NCBI RefSeq assembly: GCF_051020765.1
Contig: NC_134929.1
Location: 22,954,135 to 23,018,134, forward strand
Direction of reading: 5' to 3'
Source: Lasioglossum baleicum
Taxonomy: Eukaryota > Arthropoda > Insecta > Hymenoptera > Halictidae
Length of the DNA: 64,000 bases
Shown here: piece by piece, positions 21,701-33,292 of the stretch
Position numbering within the stretch: position 1 is the stretch's first letter
Layout: every line of letters starts with the position of its first letter
Position numbers and translations under genes: made by a program
Notes under the pieces: generated by a model
Told to the model about the DNA's origin: nothing
Seen by the model: only the letters and a program-made list of their open reading frames with translations
Databases searched by the model: none

Positions 21701-24617
21701 TAAGAACATTTTTAAATTATTACCATTAATTTTCCACGAAAATACATCCGTACACGCGCCGACTTCCCGTTCGCTCCCATCACTAACCATCGCAAGGGGA
21801 CTCGGTCGCTGCGCCGTTACTGATCAAACCGAGCGTTCGCCGACATACTTTATTTTTTTTGACAGTGTTCCACGAAACGGACACTTCTGAGATTTTTATA
21901 TAAAATAGATTAGCATCATAGCAATATTTTAGAATTTTTTGTTAGGTGTCAACCCAGGGGAAGATAGTTAAAAAAATTCCCAAAAAATTAATTAATTATT
22001 TTCAACTATAAATAATTAGCAAAACATTCTAAAAAAATCTGAAATATAGAGTATATCTATATCTTTTGTTTGCCGTTTATCCTATGTCGATATCTTTTCT
22101 CGTTTTAGAGCAAATTGCATTTAAGTGCGGGGGAAGTTACCCCAATATCACCCCTATCGGTGGGGGTAGACATTTGAAATTTTACACAATGTTTTTTTAG
22201 ACATAAAACGATGTTTTAAGACAGGAATCAGGAAAATCGGAGTGGGGGCCGCTGGCCGATGCTTATCCGAACGTACAAGCGTACGTGAAACGCTGCTAAA
22301 CGCTTAATACTAAATTAGCTATTTTCAATTCGGACATATAGTCGGAATGTTGGTGGCTTATAATCACAAATCTTTACCGAATGTAATGAGACCAAAAAGA
22401 GCATCCAGACTCACACAGAACTATAGCAAAATCGTCAATAATGTTTTGTAATCGTAAAAAAACTTACAGAATTATTGGTAATGTTCAAATATTAATAACT
22501 ATACTAATTTAGATAATAACAAAATGAAATCTGTGCGAAAGTGCCCTGTACACCTACCTGAAAAACTTGTAATACTAGAATTTACACAATTTTCCTTAAA
22601 ACACTTGAAAATCGCCAATGAACGGAGGCTGTTTTAGAGACTGTCTAAGAACGCAAAGCGCGCCTTAACATCTCCTAACTTTCGATGAAGTTTACTACTT
22701 CACGGGTATACAAATAGAAAGAAACAACATTGAAGCCTTATTCTTCAGACCTTTAACTACAAAAATGTAGAGATCGACTTTTTTCCACTTTTTCAGGCCA
22801 AATGCGACACTGTGCAACTCCTAAGATTATCTAATTAGTTTCTCGAGAGTGACTGTACCGCGTTTCCGTTGGCCAATTAAAAGCAACAGGGTCAATGAAC
22901 CGCAACACGAGCATAATAATAAGGATCACCTGGAAACACTGGCCGGCTTGTGCGCGGCGAGGCTGTCTTGTTAGCGTAACTTCGGGAATGATATCCGACG
23001 TAAACGCGGTTTACATCCGGTCGCCCGGGGCGACGGATTCGTTATTCCGTTGCAGATAAAATATCTAATTAACATTACGTCTGGCTCCCTCGACACGGAA
23101 CGGACACACGGGGCTCTCCGCTGTTTGGCAAACGATGCGCCGAGTTCGCTGGTATTTCTTGTTACAGAAGATAAATCGAAGCTTCTCTTGGTCGCGATGT
23201 TAATAGTTCTCTTAATTGCGTGTCCTTTGCTGCTTATTGCAACCAAGAGAAAGTATCGCGCTCTACGTTAGTTCGGAATAGCTCTGAGAAGCCGTAGGGA
23301 ATTTTAGAAGTTGGTAAAAATATACATTATTTATGTAATAACACTAAAAGGCGGTAGCGTTAGAATTTTCGCAAAACATAACAGAATAATCACACAGCGG
23401 AGCGATCTTAATTAAACTGCAGATCTTCATCTTAAATTAAACTTTGATTCGACACACACAGTGTCGCCGGATCAGGGTAATTGATTCTAATTGAGGGGAA
23501 TACAGTTACCTCCTCTCTCTTTCAGTATCGGTTTAGTCACGTGACATTGTTACGCATGCACGACGTTTTTCTATATTCGTAATCATTTTAATGCATTGAA
23601 AATAATGTAATACAGCTTTAAAGTTTTTCTAATGTAGCTGCAAACATTATTACAATTAAACAATGACTCTAAACAGTGATGGTATTATCGCGTTTTATAG
23701 AACTTTCACGTAATTTCTCATCATTGAATGACTAACTGTTTCGATTTGCACCGTTTTTGCATGAAATGTCACGACTCCATCGGATCATCGTTTATTCATT
23801 TTAAGCTTCAAACAGACACCGTGTAAAGTCGTTTGCCCGTGTTCCCTCAGAGTCACTGCGTTCGAAAGAACGAAACCGTTTCAGTGAGAGCCGACTGGGT
23901 GCACAAGTTGTTCGCGAAATTACATTCTGAGAGCATTTTTCCTCCATCGCGGGGCGACATAATGAACCGGCGCGGTTCGCGAGCACCGTGTGTCGCGTGT
24001 TTATTATTTTCTTTTTCTGTTCCCGCGGCATTGAAGCGCGGCGCGGAGAGAAAGGAGAGAGGGAGAGAAAGGAACGCGCGCGACAATAAATGCGCCGGAA
24101 ATGAGGCCGACCCCGATCCGAAACGCAAATGAACCCGGGAGAACGAGGCATCGTGTTGGTTCGCGGTCACGTGGAAAACCCGCGTGCGTCGACAGTTTTC
24201 CATATCTCGACCGTCCCCGCGTTTTCCGGGCTGTGCGCGCGATTAACTCGCGCGACGAAGAATAATTAGCGGCGACAAGGTCCGTGGGACCGGTATTAAT
24301 CGGTTCGGAAGTAATAGATGTGGCCACGCCGATTTAACCGCCCGGGAAAAAAAGATCGAGCGTCCGTGACGCCTTGATAACGCCGTTTAATTACTCACGC
24401 GGCTCACACGTACACGTTCTACCAGTGGAAGAAACGCTATTGCCTGTAGAAAGACATGTTTATATTGTCACACTGCGTCTCTTTATTCGCTCTTACGTCT
24501 ACTGAAAGTCTATCGATAGAATATAATGTTGAGAAATAGCAATACTTTACATATTTCCAACATGTTAAAATAATTAGGTAAAGAAAGATACACACATTTA
24601 GCTCTTATCTCTTACAA
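21701..24617. other. Intergenic DNA, no gene identified
   Basis: An AT-rich part (21.9-22.8 kb) is followed by a CpG-rich part (22.9-24.4 kb) where overlapping frames of up to 116 codons occur on both strands without recognisable domains. A minus-strand copy of a dispersed repeat lies at 23491-23565. Confidence 0.45.
23491..23565 (-). repeat. Dispersed repeat with CACGTG, copy 1 of 3
   Basis: The reverse complement matches 63447-63521: GTCGTGCATGCGTAACAATG, TCACGTGACTAA, AGAGAG and GGTAACT...CCCCTC in the same order. A third copy at 32311-32410 shares the AGAGAGAGGGTAACTTTTTC end. Confidence 0.7.
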
Positions 24618-24915
24618 ATGGTCTGGAAACCCGCTTTTTGTGGCCTAAAGTATTTTAGCGTTATTTTAAAGTTAAAAGTTATAGTATGCTAGGTCGTTGA
24701 ATTCGTTTCGACACCAGCAATAATATTATGAAGTCAGAAATATATAGTAACATTTAGAAACCCAGGTGATTCCCATTTTCATTAAAAAGAAAATTTAAAA
24801 AAAAATTGTTGTATATTGAAATTTATAGATATGTAAATACTGATTGACTTTTGTTGGAAACATTTTTTTGGCAAATCATAGGAAATGTCTTAAAAATCGT
24901 GTTGGCAGTACTATT
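24618..24915. repeat. Dispersed repeat, diverged copy of 21.1-kb sequence
   Basis: Matches the first ~290 bp of the repeat at 21138 in order and wording, with insertions. No TIR, TSD or coding sequence is visible. Confidence 0.5.
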
Positions 24916-25914
24916 ATGCCGCAGGAATAACATAAGTAGCAATAAGAACACAAATAAGATAAAAACATAAATATAAAATCATTAATGTATTAATGTATAT
25001 TGTACATATACATAGATACATTATTTATAAATATACATAAACTATAAAAATATAATAATGTATTGCACATAAAATATCAAATTAAAATATAGAAAAACTT
25101 GCTACACTTCAACTGACTGTAATTCTGTCATCTAAATGTTGTAATATAGGAAATATTCCGTCAAATCACGGAGCTGATACACTATATCGGGACAACCTTG
25201 AAAATCACATTCAAGATGTCAGCCATTCTCGAACATTAACTTTCGCCAGCTGTGTTCTCCGTTACACCCGCTTTGTGCAGTCACTGACATTGCATTTTTA
25301 TTGGTAGAAGTTCAGATCGCCGGGAACGTTGACGGAGCATAGTCATTTGTTCCGCAATGGTTTTTGTTTCGTCGAAGGTCTGAAGTTATAAATGTTACGA
25401 CCGTTCCGGTACTTCGTCGAAAGGGTTGCTGGGGCTGGCAGGAGGAGACAGTGCATCGAGGAAGGATGCTTCGGCGCTTCCGATCGAGCGACAACGAGAA
25501 CGGTTCCCGTCGGGCGTGGAGTTAAGCAACCGATAAAATATCGCCGGCTATCAATTCCGTCCGTTTTCATTGCCGTTATTTTTCATCGTTGTAATCCGTC
25601 AATAAATTCTCGGCGAAGAGATGAACTGCCACTGTAGCTCGTTACAAACACGATCGTAACACGATCCACACGACTGTAGAGATGTTGTCGGCCATTTCGC
25701 GTTTGCTTGTCGATCGTTCAAACGCTCGAACACAATATGTAAATTCAGTGCACGAGCTGAACGATGCTGGTAACAAAGGAACATAACAAAGGTCTCTGTT
25801 TACACGCGCCATCCTTTTCCACGGTCGACGAGGTCACGAAAAAATAGCAGAATTACACGATATTAGAAACGGCACGGACCGGAGGGTTCTTCTTAGATCA
25901 AGATTTCCGAAGTT
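24916..25914. other. Intergenic DNA, nothing identified
   Basis: AT-rich to about 25.1 kb, then CpG-rich with short overlapping frames on both strands (25.3-25.8 kb). No recognisable product. Confidence 0.5.
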
Positions 25915-26579
25915 AGTCTAGTCAACGAAAAGTTCTAGAGGGAAATGGAAGGAACACAATGTTTAACTTTGGGTCTTTGTTTGGTCTCTAGTTAAGAGGT
26001 AAACATATTAAAAGTCCTCAATCCTAGGAGGTGAGCGGAGTGCAGGCGGGCACCTAGAAGGTCCCCTTTTTCGGTTTTACGCTTATATCTCGGAAATGAT
26101 GCGCCCTAGCGATAAGACCATTCCATACAAAATTAAAGCTGACAAAATGTGCCACAAGATTGATTTAATTCAGTTTTTCGCTATATCGCATAGTTTCCGA
26201 GATATCCGCACTCAAAGTTCACTGATTGTGCTGCAAATTGTGCTGAAGAGTTTCACAATTAGTGAACTTTGAGCGCGGATATCTCTGAAACTATGCGAGA
26301 TGGCGAAAAACTGAATAGAATCAGTCTTAGGGCACGTTTTGTCAGCTTTAATCATGTATAGAATGGTCTTATCGCTAGGACACATAGTTTCCGAGATATA
26401 AGCGGAAAGCCGAAAAAGGGAACCTTCTACGTGCCCGCCTGCACCCCGCTCACCTCCTTGGAGTATAAGGACTTTTAGTATGTTTACTTTCTAACTAGTC
26501 CAAACAAAGTCCCAAAGTTAAAAATTGTGTTCCTTCCATTTCCCTCTACACCCCCCTGACGAGCATTTATTGACTGGAC
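25915..26579. mobile_element. Fold-back element, copy 2 of 3
   Basis: Same palindromic architecture and phrases as 12724-13377, from AGTCTAGTCAAC to GACTGGAC. The spacer is reduced to a few tens of bases. The flanks AAGTT and AAGTA are an imperfect 5-bp TSD. It lies only about 1.8 kb from copy 3. Confidence 0.85.
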
Positions 26580-28388
26580 GAAGTAACATTTTGCCAGATC
26601 ATGCAATATATTGATATATTCTAAACTGTCCTGTGTCGCAAAATTTCGTCTGAAAATTTGGTCACAGTCCGGACAAATTGGATTTGATCTATACTAAACG
26701 AAGCTTTCCAGCAAAGCCAATGCACTCGAGAGACGCCGTTTTCACTGAAGATCGGATTTCAAGTTCAATCAGCTTCCCAGATAGTAGGCGTTATCTATAA
26801 GCTAGCATGTAGGCTGAAATAAGTATTCAAAAAGAAGTCTTCGGCTCCGATACGCACGGGAGACAATTCCCAGTCGGAGTTCACTGGGAAGATAGAGGGA
26901 AGTCAAGCTGCTCAGGATCTTGATTCTCACTGTTCCAGCCCCGACTTATAAAACTTCCCGCTGATGCTGAAAACACATCTTCGAAATATCAAACTTCCGG
27001 CTTAACCAGCCTTCTGGATATTAAATGCTAAACTTTGAAGCCAGTTCGCAAAAGACTTTTCGGCGGTGGTGAGGTCGGGCCAAACTTCCTCTCGAAGATC
27101 TCTTCTAACTTTTCAAACCTAACCTCTCGCGTTTTAGAAGCTCGCCGGGTTTTACGCCGAAAAGTATTTTCGGTGTCCGAGACGTTTTATGTGTCGCGTG
27201 GATCGATTAGAATGGAATTTATTCCGTGTTCTATTAGGTCATCATTCAAGTCGTGTCGTTCGGTTGTTTACCAGTTTTATAGCAATTGTATGCTGCTTCA
27301 AAATAGTTGTACAGAAGTCAGAGTGTCAAATTTTATAGAAATATATAGTGGAAGAACACACACACACAAAGGGAGAGAGAGAGAGAGAGCACGATTAAAT
27401 ATTTTACACTTACAGCCCTTTATTGTTATGTAATAATTTACAACGGAAAGAGCATCTTTATTATTTCAATAATTGTGAAATAAAAGATCTGCAATCGGTC
27501 ATTTGGCCGGTGGTGGTAGGTTTAGTGTTAAAAGTGAAGCGTAGTTTGTTGTCAAACGATGAGCTCGACCTGCTTTCGTTCAGTCTGTTTCATTATCGTA
27601 TCAGGAAGACCGGGCAATGGGAAAATTACAGGGTCGCGCTAATTCGGCCGATAAATTTTTCGGGGTCAACCACGAGACCGTGCGATACAGCCGAACGGAT
27701 CTCGGTACGGGCTATTTCTGATTTACTCGACACGGTTTACGAAATCCTCGCTGAAAACGTACTCCGCTGTATTTTGGGAGCCACCGGGTTTATTTGATGT
27801 CGAGGGAACGCTGGCGTTCACGGCTCCAAAGACTGGCCAACGCGAACACGCCGACACCGATATTCGACAATTTTCGTTCACCCTCCACGTCTATATTCTG
27901 ATATTTCTCGTGGAATTTTTTTAACGACGGTTATTATCGTGTTGGACCATTAATAGACAGATTGATTTATTTCTTTCGCAACTATGCTTGACTCAATTAA
28001 TAATTCATTATTCAGTTAATAGTAACTATGACACGTTTATAAACATTATAAAAGAATAATAAAGACAATACTGAATTGTTATCTCATTTTCCTATAGATA
28101 CATTGTTTTAAAATACCCTTATGAACGTCGTAATTGGAAAACGTAGCTATTCAAGAATCCAGAATTTTTCTCCTACTTTTTATACATTAATTGTTCCACA
28201 ACATTCCCAATAAACGGTACAATGAATAAAAGTCAACAATGCAAATACGTTGAACAAAATGTGTGTATTCAAAAATACAGAATTTTGTCCTACCAAAAGG
28301 TAATATACATAAAAATGCATTGTTTGTTCTACAACACTCCTATAAACATTTACAAACAGGGACCGAAAGGTGTAGATCAAAGATTAAC
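26580..28388. other. Intergenic DNA between two fold-back copies
   Basis: Frames of 132 and 124 codons (27035-27433 and 27423-27797, plus strand) have no recognisable motif. A (CA)n run at 27356-27368 is followed by (GA)n at 27373-27389. Two diverged direct copies of a ~70-bp stretch (about 28151-28213 and 28270-28347, sharing CAGAATTTT...CCTAC and ACAACA..CC.AATAAAC-type blocks) suggest an old local duplication. Confidence 0.4.
27356..27389. repeat. Compound (CA)n(GA)n microsatellite
   Basis: Alternating CA to 27368, a short AAAGG interruption, then alternating GA to 27389. Confidence 0.9.
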
Positions 28389-29074
28389 AGTCCAGTCAAT
28401 GAATGCTCATAAGGGGGCGTAGGGGGAAATGGAAGGAACACAATTTTTAATTGTGGGACTTTGTTTGGACTAGTTAGGAGGTAAACATACTAAAAGTCCC
28501 TACTCCTGGGAGGTGAGCGGGCTACAGGGGGGCACGTAGAAGTCACTTTTTTCGGTTTTCCGCTTATATCTCGGAAACTATATGTCCTAGCGATAATACC
28601 ATTCCATACAAAATTAAAGCTGACAAAATGTTCTACAAGATTGATTTCATTCTGTTTTTCGCTAGCTCTCATAGTTTCCGAGATATCCGAGGTCAAAGTT
28701 CACTAATTGTGAAAAAGAAATTTTTGCCTCACGTTTTTTGCCTTACTCGACTAGCTTCAGCACAATTAGTGAAGTTTGAGCGCGGATATCTCGGAAAATA
28801 TGCGAGATAGCGAAAAACTGAATCCAATCAATCTTGTGGCACATTTTGTCAGCTTTAATATTGTATGGAATGGTCTTATCGCTAGGACGCATAGTTTCCG
28901 AGATATACGCGGAAAACCGAAAAGGGGCCTTCTACGTGCCCCCCTGCACCCCGCTCACCTTCTAGGAGTTATGACTTTTAGTATGTTTACCTCCTCACCA
29001 GTCTAATCAAAGACGCAAAGTTAAAAATTGTGTTCCTTCCATTTCTCTCTACAACTTTTCGTTTTGACTAAACT
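28389..29074. mobile_element. Fold-back element, copy 3 of 3
   Basis: Starts AGTCCAGTCAAT and ends TTGACTAAACT. Arms of about 320 bp carry the same phrases as copies 1 and 2. The central unpaired segment is the reverse complement of the spacer in copy 1 (AGGCAAAA..ACGTGAGGC there, GCCTCACGTTTTTTGCC here). So the element lies in the opposite orientation or its centre has flipped. The similar peptides that can be read from both arms merely reflect the palindrome. Confidence 0.87.
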
Positions 29075-30368
29075 ATAAGTATTCCTCCTGATCGTGTTCG
29101 TTCGGTCGACAAGACAATTCCCGGGATCGAGATCTGGCTCATTTACCTGACGCTGTCGTGATTTATGATCGTATCAGGACGCACGACAATGTGCATAACA
29201 ACAAGAGTGCGAACGGTTTCAATTAACCGGCGGGCGTTTATGGCGGATCGTTTCCATCGTACTGCGACGCACTGATTACTCCCATGACGCGACGCTTGGG
29301 GTTATTTTAAGATCGCCGTAGATCAACGCGTGGATTCTTCCGACGACGGACGCCTCGTTAAACGATGTCAATGGAGCCCCGACCTGCCGAGGATCCCTCG
29401 CGATCCATCGATCCGTACCGGAAGCGGCTCTGTCGTCGTCTCGGCGGGTTCGTGTCAGAGTCCGAGCTCGTCTAGAAGATCGCTGATCGAACTGTCGTCG
29501 AGTTTGAGGTCCCGAGGTCGATCTTCGACTGCTCGATCGATGAAGAATGGCCGCGAGACGGTCGTCGGGACTCACTAGCTTCTATTTCCGTCGACGTTGA
29601 CGTCCCGTGCGTTGACTTCTCTCGAAGGATAGGATAAATCTTCCGTTGTTTCACCGGGGATGTTTATTCTTGACTTTTGCTGAGCTTCTTAAAAGATAAT
29701 GATCTAGGGAGTGAAAGATTTCACATGTTTCGGTGGTTGTTCGACGTGAAGGGGATGTTAGAGATGTTGTTGGCTTTTGGAGAGCTTTAGCCTAGCTGGT
29801 GGATGATCACAAAAGCCTTTACGCTCGTTTCCTCCGGGGATATGGTCTGCTGAAAGGTTCGAGACCACTCAGATCGGGGAAAGATGACTGCAGATGATTA
29901 AAAGAGAGCAGAGCTGGCTGGCAGGTTGAGGAAGATGGTTGAAGAGAGCGAAGTGTTGTTAAAGCTAGATCAAGAGAGTTTTAGGTAGGTGGAGGTTGAC
30001 GAAGCGAATCGGGGCTGTTAGAAGTAGCTTGAGAAGGACCAAGAAGGTTAACAGTTAAATAAAATTAGGGGTAGCTGAAGAAAGACGTATACAAAACGAA
30101 CCTGAGGAGAGCCGAAGTTATAAACAGCTAAAAAATCTCGAAGAAACCAGCAGTGATTGAAAATACTCGAACAATGTCGCAAATGATCGCAGAGAGTTGA
30201 AGATCGCTGTGTAGAGGAAGTTGAACAGAGTCCAAGAAGATTTCAAGTTGCGGAAGATAAAGATCGAAGGACGAAGCCACGTGAAAATGAATAGAGATGA
30301 CGAAGAGAGGAAGAGAGGACGTGTGAAGGATAATAGAGGTCACCGAAGACCGAAACAGACCAGCTGAA
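29075..30368. other. CpG-rich then purine-rich DNA, no gene
   Basis: 29.1-29.6 kb is CpG-rich with short overlapping frames. From about 29.7 kb the plus strand becomes strongly purine-biased with many GAAG, GAGA and AAGG steps, leading into the 30-bp minisatellite. The bias may be the decayed outer part of that repeat. Confidence 0.4.
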
Positions 30369-30484
30369 GGGGATCCAAAAAGGTTTGAAGCCTCTGATGA
30401 GGATCTAAGCAGGTTTGAAGTTGGCGAAGAGGCTCCAAGAAGGTCAGTAGCATCCGAAGAGATTCGAAGTAGGCTAACATACAG
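30369..30484 (-). repeat. 30-bp minisatellite with a ten-codon frame
   Basis: Units start at 30369, 30399, 30429 and 30459 (last partial). Each 30-bp unit has GAGGATCCAAG-AGGTTTGAAG wording with substitutions but no length change. Read on the minus strand within a 137-codon frame (30128-30541), it gives a ten-residue repeat: SSDATDLLGA, SSPTSNLLRS, SSEASNLFGS. Length conservation in multiples of three is compatible with coding, but the rest of the frame is unrecognised and the unit number is too low for proof. Confidence 0.7.
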
Positions 30485-30682
30485 ATTAAGGTACTTGAAG
30501 AACATTAGAAGCGGTCGAAGACGAACCGGATCGTGTTTCAAAGGATCTCTCGAAACTTTCCGAAATGTCGGAAGCTCGACGAAGACTGATTTCGTCTACG
30601 CGATTCTTTTTGGCTGCAAAGCTAAAGCAGAGTGCACGCCCTTCCTTTGACTCGAACTCTATTCTACGGAATTTATTATTAA

Positions 30683-30800
30683 CTCTTTGCACTCGGAAGT
30701 ATCTTACCTCGAAAACCAAACATTTCTTCCGACCTAGAATGTTTCCATATATTTTTCATTTTATGCATATGGAAGTGATGCACTTTACTCGTACAATGGG
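30683..30800. mobile_element. Degenerate piggyBac-like MITE
   Basis: TTAA at 30679-30682, then CTCTTTGCACTCGGAAG and ACATTTCTTCCGACC, which match the right end of the MITE at 16065-16297 in inverted orientation. The other end reads TACAATGGG followed by CTAA (a decayed TTAA). Confidence 0.55.
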
Positions 30801-30804
30801 CTAA

Positions 30805-32310
30805 CGTGATGAGAACGTATTCATCCTTTCCGAAATATATTTTATGGATTCGTTACAACAAAACGTTCGTCTCCCGGCGAAAGAGAAGATCGCCAGTGTC
30901 GAGTTAAACTCGAAGCTTCCGCGGATATTTCGACAAATTGCGATCGCACTCCGAACGGGCGCGTTTCGCGCGATCACGAGAAGATGCTCGAGAATGCAAC
31001 TGCACATTTCGAGAGTGCATCTGTCAATCGGCCGACTTACACCGGATTTTCTCTCGCGTTTGTCGCGCAAGAATGAAACGAGCAGTCGAGTTTTCAGCTC
31101 GGCGAAAAAATTGTTCAGCTTTTACAGCAGCGAAGTTTCCACGTCGCGCCTTTCCAGTGTTCTCTCGCAGCGGATTCCGCGAGTTTCCCCGCTGTTTTGT
31201 TTGTCGTTCTGTGCCCCGGGGCCGAGCCCCTTTCGCGAGCCCGCATTTTTAAATCGCGTTAACCACCCGCCTCGCGATTTATGCGCGAACTTGTACACAT
31301 TGCTCGAGTGGGAACGAAAACGGGAAAACAGAGAGGGCCGAGGAACGGGAACGAAATCGAACTTAACAAAACTTAAAACAATGGCGGAGGGGCTCGTCCA
31401 ATGCGTGAACCACCTGCTCTTTGTTCAACAACACTTTTACCTTCGGGGAAAGTGGTTTTTAAACATGAAAACACTTTTACCTTCAAGGGAATACCGTGCG
31501 CCACTTGCTCCACTTTTCTTCACGTTATTATTCAGTTCCGCGTCTTCAATGTTTAATAGCGGACCTTTCAACTGTTCCCCGTGCTTAGTTCGCCATGCAA
31601 AATTGATTCTATTCACATATGTTTTCTGGGATGTAAAGCCAAGTATTTTCTGTTACTAGATAATGCAAAACGTTCGTTCCAAGACCCAGTTCTCTCGAAT
31701 GTGCAATAATACACATGAAACAACTTCAATATTTAATAACGCGACTATTCGCCATCTTGCATTTTTAGTTCGCCATGAAAAATTTATTTAACCTTCATAC
31801 ACCATTTGAAAATAACGGCTTCGTTGCCACAAAATGCGTACGGGACCATTAAATACTTTTTCGCAGATGAATTCGACGAGCGGACGTTGTAAACACAGCG
31901 AATTAAATTCACGCGAGTAATTTAACCAAAATACGCGGCGGTGGAAATTGCGGAATTACATTTGAGAAGATCGCCAACGCGACGCTGCCAGGAGAGTTAA
32001 ATTTCCTTTTGTACGAGCTAATTACGATCACAAAGCGGCGTTACTCTGAATTTCAGAAGTTCGCTCGCAATCTGCGCTTCCGCGCGGGAAGAGAATAATT
32101 TCCGCGTGTACGCCGACTTCGCACTTTTCGCTGCTGCGCTTTGTCGCCGTTATCACGGAGAGTCGGTTGATAAACTCGCGGCGTCGGCGACTAATTAACG
32201 AAATATTATGTACTTGAATCTGTCGTTTGTCTGGTGAAGAAATCCTTTGTCCGTATAGAAAAATAGAGAATATTTGATTCCAAGTATTTTCCGTCGGCAG
32301 ACTAATGTGT
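30805..32310. other. Intergenic DNA with the longest open frame, unassigned
   Basis: A plus-strand frame of 271 codons spans 30844-31659, the longest of the window. I cannot recognise a domain in it. It is rich in Ser and Arg, overlaps a second open frame (30938-31252) in CpG-rich DNA and includes a local direct duplication (AACACTTTTACCTTC at about 31431 and 31470). I consider it non-coding unless conservation shows otherwise. The rest is unremarkable. Confidence 0.4.
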
Positions 32311-32410
32311 CCCCACTCTACCTTCCCCCTCTACGATGCTGTTGCCCCCACGCTTCCGCCACGGATCGGTCACGTGACGCGTTCAGAGAGAGGGTAACTT
32401 TTTCCCCTCA
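32311..32410 (+). repeat. Dispersed repeat with CACGTG, copy 2 of 3
   Basis: Matches 63373-63521: CCCCACTCTAC, CCACGCT-CC-CC, GGTCACGTGACGC, then AGAGAGAGGGTAACTTTTTC. It lacks ~56 bp found in the 63-kb copy between its two CACGTGAC motifs, as if deleted by recombination between them. Confidence 0.8.
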
Positions 32411-32430
32411 ATACGAGTCAATTCCAGCTA

Positions 32431-32500
32431 CACTCCTGAAAAGAATTAACGGATCACTTGTGCGAACCCGAAAAATTGCTCCCACTTTACGTGATCATAA
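32431..32500 (+). mobile_element. Terminal fragment of a Tc1/mariner-type element
   Basis: Starts CACTCCTGAAAAGAATTAAC directly after a TA and agrees over ~70 bp with 52424-52493, which begins at the same position after a TA. No opposite TIR was found nearby. Confidence 0.65.
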
Positions 32501-33127
32501 CTCCGTCGAGTTATGACCAAAACTAATCAAGAGACGGTCGAAATTACCACTAGTAAAACTTCCTAAAAAATAACGGAGTTCAGTCGCCCGTGTTGTAAAC
32601 ATCCCCAAAATGAAATTTCTCCGAACGATGCACTCGCGTCACTTATATTTCACACGGCGAAACGCGGTCGTGTTAACAACGGCGCCGTCGCGGAAATTCC
32701 TCGAGCCTGATAATTGAAAAGTACAGTTTCTCGTTTCGATTTGGTTTGTTGGCGGGCCCCAGCTCGTAATCCACTTTGCCCCGGGAACTTTTAATACTCG
32801 GTCGACACTCGCCATTAAGCCGCGCAAGTAGGAAGCCTGTGCCGCGGGCCATTCGAGTCTCAGATTCAAATTCTGAAACACTGGAACCGACGTAACGAGG
32901 CCGCGGCTTTTAAAAACAATAACCGCCCGCCGGTGGTTTCACTACCACGAAACTTTTCTGCCCACGGAAAAATGGGAGACTTTAAAGACAGTCTTTCCGA
33001 CTAAATGCCGCTCGTGCCACAGAGAAAAGAACACAATTGTTATAAATAATGTTATTTCTTCTGATTTCTTCGATATCGTAACCAGGGCTAGCGTTGTAGA
33101 TTTCTAGGTTCTTATTTAATTTATAAC
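32501..33127. other. Intergenic DNA, nothing identified
   Basis: CpG-rich sequence with an 80-codon minus-strand frame (32639-32881) lacking a known motif. Confidence 0.45.
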
Positions 33128-33129
33128 TA

Positions 33130-33290
33130 GACTGCGGATCTTTATATCTTTATGCAAAATAAAATATATATTCTTTTTAAATGATCTGAAAAAGTCGGAA
33201 ATAATATCAAAATATTCTTAGATTCGTCTAATGTGTTTTGTATTTGACCTCTATTCATTTTTACCGTAAATGCATAAAATCCGCGCAGTC
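33130..33290. mobile_element. AGACTGCGGAT MITE, diverged internal sequence
   Basis: Ends TAGACTGCGGATCTTTAT and TGCATAAAATCCGCGCAGTC, with TA at 33128-33129 and 33291-33292. The TIRs match the 197-bp copies, but the ~100 bp between them are not clearly related. So it is a separate subfamily or an internal replacement. Confidence 0.75.
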
Positions 33291-33292
33291 TA

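Noticed and set aside
27035..27797. Two adjacent plus-strand frames of 132 and 124 codons as a split gene
   Set aside because: Different phases separated by a microsatellite, no splice signals in agreement, no recognisable motif.
28490..29006. Two frames encoding similar SFRDI-containing peptides
   Set aside because: They are translations of the two arms of a palindromic element, so the similarity is structural, not evidence of paralogous genes.
30844..31659. 271-codon open frame, the longest in the window
   Set aside because: No recognisable domain, a second frame is open across the same CpG-rich DNA, and it contains a local direct duplication. Likely chance in stop-poor sequence; not called as a gene.
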